Assembly (NCBI GenBank): GCA_016783965.1
Contig: JADHVO010000002.1
Coordinates: 434,001-498,000 of the forward strand
From: Alphaproteobacteria bacterium
GTDB lineage: Bacteria > Pseudomonadota > Alphaproteobacteria > Micropepsales > Micropepsaceae
Direction: 5' to 3'
DNA length: 64,000 bases
Shown here: positions 58,271 through 64,000 of the stretch, one piece after another
Layout: each line of letters starts with the position of its first letter
Numbering within the stretch: position 1 is the first letter of the stretch
Position numbers and translations under genes: made by a program
Notes under the pieces: generated by a model
Seen by the model: only the letters and a program-made list of their open reading frames with translations
Database searches by the model: none
Told to the model about the DNA's origin: nothing

Positions 58271-59059
58271 TCAATGCGTCGGCTTGCTTTCGCTTTGTGG
58301 CGTGGTCTGCGGCTGCACCGGCGCGAGGCCGCCGGGCTGGCGCTCGCCACCGGCCTTGAGTTTCTCGATGTACGCGAGTTCGTGGAGCGCGCGATCGTTG
58401 TTCGGTTCGATCTCCAGCGACTTATGATAGGCGGCTTCCGCTTCGAGCAGACGGCCCTGCTCGGTCAGGATGAAGCCGCGGCTTCGCCAGATGCGGGCCT
58501 GCGTCGCCTTGTCGAGGTTTGGCAGTTTCTCGATCTCGTCATACGCCGCCAACACCTCGCCGTAGCGCTTGAGCGCGACAAGCGCGGCGCCGCGTTCGTA
58601 CATAAGGTCTGCCCAATGATCACCCAGATGGAGGTCGCCGGTCACGAACAGGGTGAGGCCGAGCGTCATCACGCGCAGCGCGTCTTCCGACTGGCCCACC
58701 TCATTGTAATAACTGCCGAGATAGAGCGCGAGGACGGGATAGGGATTGGCGACCGAGATCGCGTTCTTGCCGCTCTTCGACGAGATCGCCATCGCGGTGA
58801 TCGTCTCGCCCAAGCCATCGGTCAGCATCGTGCCGTGCGCAGCGGCATCGTCGATGGCCTGCCGGCCGCCGGCTAGCGCCCGCTCGATGTCGGCGACATG
58901 CGGTCTAAGGCCAAGGATGCCGCCGGACTGTGCATCGGCCAGCGCAGCGTGGGCCAACGCCGTCGCTGCCTGATACGGCGGCACGTCAGCTGCGTGCGCC
59001 GGCGGCAACGCTGCCGCGAAGAGTCTGACAACAAACGCGGCGATCATTGCGAGGCGCAT
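58271..59059 (-). CDS. Periplasmic TPR protein
   Basis: The 262-residue protein has a signal peptide ending PPAHAADV, AAGGAG-like sequence upstream of ATG 59059, and TPR-like units (GSYYNEVGQSEDALRVMTLG, ERGAALVALKRYGEVLAAYD, GFILTEQGRLLEAEAAYHKS). It follows the PQQ dehydrogenase with nine bases between, so they share an operon. It may serve as an accessory to that dehydrogenase; this is an inference from context. Confidence 0.82.
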   Translation of the reverse strand: MRLAMIAAFVVRLFAAALPPAHAADVPPYQAATALAHAALADAQSGGILGLRPHVADIERALAGGRQAIDDAAAHGTMLTDGLGETITAMAISSKSGKNAISVANPYPVLALYLGSYYNEVGQSEDALRVMTLGLTLFVTGDLHLGDHWADLMYERGAALVALKRYGEVLAAYDEIEKLPNLDKATQARIWRSRGFILTEQGRLLEAEAAYHKSLEIEPNNDRALHELAYIEKLKAGGERQPGGLAPVQPQTTPQSESKPTH

Positions 59060-59068
59060 GCGGTCTCC

Positions 59069-61339
59069 TTAGGGTGGTGACGACGTGCCGGACGGGCTTT
59101 GCCTCGTTGGAGGCACTGGCGTGGCCGGATGCCTTTGGGCATGGAGCGCTTGTGCCTGTTGCAGGGCGTACGCTCGGACGGCCTTCACATCGGTTTCGCT
59201 CAGGATGTCCTTGAACGAGGCCATACCGGAATCCTGCAAGGCGCCGTCGAGCACGATCTCGTCGTACTGGTTCCATATCTCGGGCGCGACGGTACGCAGG
59301 TCCGGCACCTCGCCCGACGATACCATCAGCACGCCATGGCACACGGCGCAGTTGTGATGGAAGATCGTGAAGCCGCTGGCCGCCAGTTTCGGATCGACCG
59401 TCTCGGCCGGCGGCGCGGGGACGGTGGCCGGCACCTCGCTGGGCATCGGGTTGACCACTTTGTTGCCGCCGATCTTGAAGGCGAAGATGCGGCCCTGGTT
59501 GTTGCCGTATTTCTGGAGCGCCGTGTTCGGGTCGGACGTCGCGCCGAGACCGCCGGAGCCGCCGAACGCGGCGGCGATGGCGATGTATTGCTCACCGTCG
59601 ACGGTGTAGGTGATGGCCGGCGCACTCATGCCGGTCTTCAGGTCGATGGCCCATAGCTTCGCGCCGGTCTTTGCGTCATAGGCGCCGAACATGCCGTCGG
59701 AGCCGCCGAAGAACACCAGCCCGCCGGCCGTCGAGAGGAGGCCGCTGTTCCAGCCGCCGCTCATCTCCACCTGCCATACCATCTTCTGCGTCACGGGATC
59801 CCAGGCCCGGATGTAGCCCTTGGCTGGCGGCGGGATCTGGCCCTTTGCGATATCGGCGGCGATCATCTGCCCGAGCTGCGCGAAGTCGCTCGTGTTCCAC
59901 GCGCCGGGCTTGTAGCTGAGCTGGCGCTGCTGGGCGTAGATGAAATTGCTGTCGATGACGGGGATATACACGAGGCCGGTCTCGGGATCGTAGGACATCG
60001 GTTGCCAGTTGTGTGCACCGACCGGCCCGGGAATCTGGATCGACGGGTTCCTGCCATAACGCACACCGGGATTTTCTATCGGGCGGCCGGTCGCCATGTC
60101 GACGCCCCGGGCCCAGGTGATCGTGGTGTAGGGCTGCGCCGAGATCAGCTTTCCGGTGGCGCGGTCGATCACGTAGAAGAAGCCGTTCTTGGGCGCCTGC
60201 ATCAGCACCTTGCGCAGCACGCCGTCGATCATGAGGTCGGCGAGAATGATGTGCTGGGTCGCGGTGTAGTCCCAGTCGTCGCCGGGTGTGGTCTGGTAGT
60301 ACCAGACGAGTTCGCCGGTATCGGGCTTCAGCGCGACGATGGACGAGAGATAGAGATTGTCGCCGCCGCCCGGCGAACGCAGGTTGCGGTTCCACGACCC
60401 GCCATTGCCGGTACCGACATAAAGCAGGTCGAGATCGGGATCGTAGGCCATCGAATCCCACGGCGTGCCGCCGCCGCCCTGGTCCCACCAGTGGTTCGCG
60501 GTGCCGCCGGTCGACCATGTGTGCATGGCGTCAGCCATCGCCTTGTCTTCCGGCGGCAGCGCCGGATTGCCCGGCACGACATAGAAGCGCCAGATCTGGC
60601 GGCCGGTGTCGGCGTCGTACGCCGTGATGTAGCCGCGCACGCCGTATTCGGCGCCGCCATTGCCGATCAGCACCATCCCCTTCACCACGCGCGGCGCACC
60701 GGTGATGGTGTAGGGCCGGTTGCGGTCGATGGTGTTGATGTCCCAGACCGGCTTGCCGGTCCTGGCATCGAGCTTCACGAGGCGGCCGTCGAGCGTGCCG
60801 ACATAGACCGCGCCCTTCCACACTGCGACACCGCGATTGACGACGTCGCAGCAGGCGTAGCGGCCCCATTTCCCCGGCACTTCCGGATCGTAAAACCAGA
60901 GCTGGCGCCCCGTCCTGGCGTCCAGCGCCCAGACCTTCGACCATGAGCCGGTCACGAACATGACTCCGTTCGAGACGATCGGCGTGCTCTCCAGCCCGCG
61001 CGTGGTGTTGGTGCGGAATTCCCACGCAACGCCGAGTTGCTTGACGTTGTCCCGGTTGATGTCCTTGAGCGGCGAGAAGCGCTGCTCCGAATAGGTGCGG
61101 CCATAGCTCAGCCAGTCGCCCGGCGTGTTGTCGGCATGGATGATGCGGTCGCCGTCGACATCGGCGGCATTGTCCAGGCGCGCGGCGCCATCGCCGCTAT
61201 CGGGTGCGGGCGCCGTGGGTGCAGGCCTGGACGTCGTGGAGCCGGCGTTCTTGGGACCGTCATTGCCATCCGGACCGCAGGCGGCGAGTAAAAGGAGAAG
61301 CGCCGCCGCAATGAACCCGGCCTGGACCCACGAACCCAT
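59069..61339 (-). CDS. PQQ-dependent alcohol dehydrogenase with cytochrome c domain
   Basis: The start ATG at 61339 has AGGGGG upstream, giving 756 residues. The N-terminus is a lipoprotein signal (ALLLLLAACGPDG; Cys lipobox), so it should be anchored in a membrane. The eight-bladed propeller carries the adjacent Cys pair (GRYACCDVVNRG), the catalytic Asp region GGGGTPWDSMAYDP, and QAPKNGFFYVIDRATGKL. The C-terminal cytochrome c has CAVCHG. This is the quinohaemoprotein ethanol dehydrogenase type, passing electrons to the respiratory chain. Confidence 0.93.
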   Translation of the reverse strand: MGSWVQAGFIAAALLLLLAACGPDGNDGPKNAGSTTSRPAPTAPAPDSGDGAARLDNAADVDGDRIIHADNTPGDWLSYGRTYSEQRFSPLKDINRDNVKQLGVAWEFRTNTTRGLESTPIVSNGVMFVTGSWSKVWALDARTGRQLWFYDPEVPGKWGRYACCDVVNRGVAVWKGAVYVGTLDGRLVKLDARTGKPVWDINTIDRNRPYTITGAPRVVKGMVLIGNGGAEYGVRGYITAYDADTGRQIWRFYVVPGNPALPPEDKAMADAMHTWSTGGTANHWWDQGGGGTPWDSMAYDPDLDLLYVGTGNGGSWNRNLRSPGGGDNLYLSSIVALKPDTGELVWYYQTTPGDDWDYTATQHIILADLMIDGVLRKVLMQAPKNGFFYVIDRATGKLISAQPYTTITWARGVDMATGRPIENPGVRYGRNPSIQIPGPVGAHNWQPMSYDPETGLVYIPVIDSNFIYAQQRQLSYKPGAWNTSDFAQLGQMIAADIAKGQIPPPAKGYIRAWDPVTQKMVWQVEMSGGWNSGLLSTAGGLVFFGGSDGMFGAYDAKTGAKLWAIDLKTGMSAPAITYTVDGEQYIAIAAAFGGSGGLGATSDPNTALQKYGNNQGRIFAFKIGGNKVVNPMPSEVPATVPAPPAETVDPKLAASGFTIFHHNCAVCHGVLMVSSGEVPDLRTVAPEIWNQYDEIVLDGALQDSGMASFKDILSETDVKAVRAYALQQAQALHAQRHPATPVPPTRQSPSGTSSPP

Positions 61340-61551
61340 AATACCCCCTGAAAAGCTCCGTGCTTGCGCCGCACGAGCCCGCCGCGAGGCTACACGCGCG
61401 GCACCGTGCGCGGGAGGGGATATTTCGGCGCGGCTTACGAGGCGCTGGTCTTTCAACCGATCAATCCGAACAGGATCATCGCGACGGGGATGCCGCCGAC
61501 AACACCGCTCACCTGCCCTACGGTCTCGAGCTGCCAGTTTCTCTGCCGCAC

Positions 61552-61579
61552 CCGCATCACACCGCACGAAGTGATGCGG
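61552..61579. repeat. Inverted repeat between SRPBCC and dehydrogenase genes
   Basis: CCGCATCAC (61552-61560) and GTGATGCGG (61571-61579) form a perfect 9-bp stem with a 10-base loop, just after the SRPBCC stop. There is no U-tract, so it may be a processed 3' hairpin or a protein site rather than a strict terminator. Confidence 0.5.
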
Positions 61580-61595
61580 ACAGCGGCGGATGTTT

Positions 61596-61994
61596 CTATT
61601 GCTCCAATGCGATTTTCATGTGGCGGACACCTTCACTCATCTGGCCGTCGATGTAGGGAGCGATGGCGTCGGGCAGTACGTCCGTTGTCCAGATGAAGCG
61701 GCAGCGGTGGTCACCCTCGGCTACGACTTCGGCCGAGGCATTGTGATGCGCGACGCGCTCGTTCGCGGCGATGAAATAGACCAGGCGACGGTTCGCGGCA
61801 TCGGCGGTCACCAGCATTTCCTTTGCCTTGGTGCCGTTTGCAAAGTGGACGACGCGGGCATGGTCGCCATCGGGCTCGCTGCCGAGCAGGAAGCCCGGTG
61901 CGACACGGATGTGGACGTTCTGGAAGTCGGCAAGCGCGTTCCATACTTTCTGCGCCGGCGCATTCAGTTCGATGACCTTGCGGATGGTGGCCAT
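61596..61994 (-). CDS. SRPBCC family protein
   Basis: The 132-residue protein starts MATIRKVIELNAPAQKVWNA, the usual SRPBCC/PYR1-like opening, with a TKAKEMLVTADAANRRLVYF strand pair and VLPDAIAPYIDGQMSEGVRH in the C-terminal helix. Such proteins bind hydrophobic ligands in a START-like cavity. The ligand is unknown. It lies 70 bases after the WYL regulator gene in the same direction. Confidence 0.88.
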   Translation of the reverse strand: MATIRKVIELNAPAQKVWNALADFQNVHIRVAPGFLLGSEPDGDHARVVHFANGTKAKEMLVTADAANRRLVYFIAANERVAHHNASAEVVAEGDHRCRFIWTTDVLPDAIAPYIDGQMSEGVRHMKIALEQ

Positions 61995-62064
61995 GTCGTT
62001 CTCCTCGTTTTGGTTGAACGAGATATGGCACTGAGCCCTGCCTCGCGCTGGCTGTTTTCGGCCC

Positions 62065-63033
62065 CTATCGGCTGTAGCGCTTTGCGGTCTGGCGCAGCGT
62101 GTCGATCAGGCGCTCGCGCAACGCGGGCGGACCGACGACTTCGATATCGTCGCCCAGGCGCAGGAATTCACGCACCGCATGGCTGTGGGATTCGATCGGC
62201 ACGGAGCAAAGCGTCCAACCCTGGTTGTCACGCTTGGCGGTCTTCATGGCAGCTTCGGTCACATAGGGGCCGAGCAGTTCCAGCAGTGCAAAGCCGCGCG
62301 GCGAAAGGCGGATGTCGGCGCGTTCGCGATAGAGGCCGCTTTCGTAGGCGCGGGAGGATTGCTCCCAGTGCGCGGCGAGGTCGAAATCCTTCGGCCGCTT
62401 GAACTGTTCGTCCGTCACGACCGCGTCGCTGATCAGGCCGACGCGATAGGTGCGTGTTGCCTTGCCGGACATCGCGACGAGATACCAGGTGCCGCCTTTC
62501 AGCACGAGGCCGAGCGGGGCGAGCTTGCGCGCGTAGGGCTCGGCATCTTTGTTGGTACGATAGTTCAGCTTCACGCAGTGACCGCTCCACACCGCGCGGG
62601 CCACGGGCTGAAGCGATGGCAGCGGATCAGCGCCGCGAAACCATGTCGTCGGATCGAGATGGAAGCGCGACGCAATGCGCTCCGCGCTCGGCTGCAACGA
62701 TGCCGGTAATGCCGCCGTCAGCTTCAGACGCGCGGCGGCGAGCGTGTCGGCCAATCCCAGCTGCGCCGCGGGCCCGGGAAGACCGGTGAGGAAGACGGCT
62801 TCCGCTTCCGGTTGGGTCATGCCCGTCAGCCTGGTGCGGTAGCCATCCATCAGCTGGAAGCCGCCGCTGCGGCCGCGGTCCGCAAAGACCGGCACACCGG
62901 CGGCGCTCAGCTGGTCGATGTCCCGGTGGATGGTGCGGACCGAGACCTCAAATTCCTTCGCCAGTTCGCTCGCGCTCATGCGGCCACGGGTTTGCAGCAA
63001 CATGAGGATGGTCAGGAGGCGGCTCGCCAACAT
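62065..63033 (-). CDS. HTH-WYL transcriptional regulator (YafY-like)
   Basis: The 322-residue regulator begins with a winged HTH (LASRLLTILMLLQTRGRMSA, then LAKEFEVSVRTIHRDIDQLS) and ends with a WYL-type ligand domain (GLVLKGGTWYLVAMSGKATR, then TYRVGLIS) and the WCX tail. WYL proteins sense nucleic acids or small ligands. It is divergent from a Tat-exported protein across a strong palindrome, which it probably binds and through which it may also regulate itself and the SRPBCC gene. Confidence 0.9.
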   Translation of the reverse strand: MLASRLLTILMLLQTRGRMSASELAKEFEVSVRTIHRDIDQLSAAGVPVFADRGRSGGFQLMDGYRTRLTGMTQPEAEAVFLTGLPGPAAQLGLADTLAAARLKLTAALPASLQPSAERIASRFHLDPTTWFRGADPLPSLQPVARAVWSGHCVKLNYRTNKDAEPYARKLAPLGLVLKGGTWYLVAMSGKATRTYRVGLISDAVVTDEQFKRPKDFDLAAHWEQSSRAYESGLYRERADIRLSPRGFALLELLGPYVTEAAMKTAKRDNQGWTLCSVPIESHSHAVREFLRLGDDIEVVGPPALRERLIDTLRQTAKRYSR

Positions 63034-63051
63034 TTTTCGAATATACCGGCT

Positions 63052-63078
63052 TAATCATGACATTCGATGTCATGATTA
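63052..63078. promoter_or_regulatory. Perfect 27-bp palindrome, probable WYL regulator operator
   Basis: The arm TAATCATGACAT (63052-63063), a centre TCG and the exact complement (63067-63078) make a perfect inverted repeat between the divergent start codons at 63033 and 63121. Symmetry and position point to a dimeric regulator site. Confidence 0.75.
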
Positions 63079-63120
63079 GCGCCGTACAAACCGCCTCGCA
63101 AGTTCTCAACGAGGCTGCCC

Positions 63121-63699
63121 ATGACCGCTCACCCCGACCGCCGCCGCGTGATGCAGGGCGCCGCCCTGCTCGCGGCTGCATCGGCCCTTCCTTCAACCAC
63201 CTTCGCGATGGAGAACCCCATGACCGACGCCGTACACGACTTCGACTTCTTCCACGGCTCGTGGAGCGTGAAGCACCGCTACCTGAAAGAGCGGCTCAAG
63301 AACTGCCACGAGTGGATCGAGTTCACCGGCACCAGCGTCTGCGTCCCGACGATGGCCGGCGCCGGCAACATGGACGACAACGTCATCAACAAGCCCGATC
63401 TCACCTATCGCGCGATGACGGTGCGAACCTACGACCCGGCGACCAGACTCTGGGCCATCTGGTGGTTCGACGGGCGCATTCCGCATGGGCCGAAGGATCC
63501 GCCGCTGAAAGGCAGCTTCAAGGACGGCGTCGGCACCTTCCTGGCTCCCGATGACAGCTGGGACGGCCAGAAGGTGATGTCGCGCTTCCTGTGGTCTGAC
63601 ATCACCAGGACGTCGTGCCGCTGGGAGCAGTCGTTCTCGACGGATGGCGGCCAGACCTGGGAAGTGAACTGGGTGATGGAGAACACCCGGACGGGCTAA
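63121..63699 (+). CDS. Tat-exported DUF1579-like protein
   Basis: The 192-residue protein starts with a twin-arginine-type signal (MTAHPDRRRVMQGAALLAAA, cleavage near FAMEN). The mature part has DFDFFHGSWSVKHRYLKERL, WIEFTGTSVCVPTMAGAGNM and a C-terminal WEVNWVMENTRTG; this is the DUF1579-like lipocalin-type pattern. Function is unknown. It is divergent from the WYL regulator and shares the palindrome. Confidence 0.75.
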   Translation: MTAHPDRRRVMQGAALLAAASALPSTTFAMENPMTDAVHDFDFFHGSWSVKHRYLKERLKNCHEWIEFTGTSVCVPTMAGAGNMDDNVINKPDLTYRAMTVRTYDPATRLWAIWWFDGRIPHGPKDPPLKGSFKDGVGTFLAPDDSWDGQKVMSRFLWSDITRTSCRWEQSFSTDGGQTWEVNWVMENTRTG

Positions 63700-64000
63700 T
63701 CTGCATGTAGAAGCCCGATAAGGACGATCTACATCATCTTGACAATTGTTTTGCTCGAATGAGGTGTTTCTTGCATTCGAACCAAAAGAAAAGTGATTGG
63801 GGCCCCCTCGCCTCTGTCCCAAGAAGAGCTCTTTGAGACGACGAAAGGGCGCCGATGACGACGCCCTTTCCATCGCACGTGGTAATCCGCGGGTGCCCAT
63901 TCAAGGGGCATTGTGAATTCTTCCGCCCGGCGACGAGACGATCCCTTGACCAACGGTCCGGTATGTTCAACGGGGCAACGGCCAAACATGAAAGTCGGGG
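63700..64000. other. Terminal intergenic stretch, no gene seen
   Basis: I see no convincing coding frame in these 301 bases. The open frames here are short and lack family features. Two inverted repeats are present: ATGTAGA (63705-63711) with TCTACAT (63728-63734), and the stronger hairpin at 63843-63870. Confidence 0.5.
63843..63870. terminator. Hairpin, possible terminator
   Basis: GAAAGGGCG (63843-63851) and CGCCCTTTC (63862-63870) form a perfect 9-bp stem with a 10-base loop. There is no long U-tract, so it may end transcription weakly or act as a 3' stabilising hairpin. Confidence 0.45.

Noticed and set aside
1-64000. tRNA, rRNA or CRISPR arrays
   Set aside because: No cloverleaf-like sequences, rRNA segments or regularly spaced direct repeats with spacers were seen by eye on either strand.

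Overview
The window is about 63% G+C by eye and holds two blocks. Positions 1 to about 39,850 are the right-hand part of an integrated lambda-type siphophage; the left end lies outside the window. Positions 39,930 to 64,000 are ordinary chromosome. The host is very probably an alphaproteobacterium. The evidence is a GcrA-type cell-cycle regulator domain in the phage, the hisG-hisZ-hisS cluster, a Flp-type pilin, an NDUFA9-like protein, Ku/LigD repair genes, and start codons sitting 5 to 7 bases after a -10 box (leaderless-type promoters). The genus cannot be fixed from this sequence; a Micropepsales/Rhizomicrobium-like or Caulobacter-like lineage would fit.

Prophage late region (1-20,785, all minus strand). 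Read right to left this follows lambda order: terminase small and large subunits, gpW-like joiner, portal, protease/scaffold (gpC-like, with an extra N-terminal domain), decoration protein (gpD), major capsid protein (gpE), head-tail connectors, tail terminator, tail tube, two tail chaperones joined by a predicted -1 ribosomal frameshift (GGGAAAC), tape measure, two distal tail proteins, an NlpC/P60-like peptidase, a giant J-like tip protein with tandem repeats, and a tail-fibre-like gene cut by the window edge. No lysis cassette is visible.

Prophage early region (20,998-33,536, mostly minus strand). This is a tightly overlapping gene series led by a cro-like repressor. It encodes three DNA methyltransferases of different classes, two ParB-domain proteins, a GcrA-like regulator (frameshifted in this sequence), a DUF1376-type replication protein and many small ORFs. 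One plus-strand gene (23,009-23,695) is inserted against the operon.

Immunity region and right arm (33,537-39,848). Three evenly spaced operator-like inverted repeats separate cro from a cI-type repressor with an S24 peptidase domain, and a related site lies in the promoter of the next plus-strand operon. That operon carries small membrane proteins, a DUF6378 protein, a free-standing DnaA domain IV protein and an outer-membrane beta-barrel protein. A membrane protein on the opposite strand and a large serine recombinase end the prophage.

Chromosome (39,930-64,000). It carries Ku and a two-gene LigD (phosphoesterase separate from ligase-polymerase) for end joining; YbjQ and NDUFA9-like proteins; a Flp pilin; MtgA; a ferritin-like/CDGSH multidomain protein; GST and QueG; a TPR protein; an M48 protease that lacks one zinc ligand; a PLP enzyme; HisG, HisZ and HisS; another TPR protein; a PQQ/cytochrome c alcohol dehydrogenase; an SRPBCC protein; and a WYL regulator divergent from a Tat-exported protein across a perfect 27-bp palindrome.
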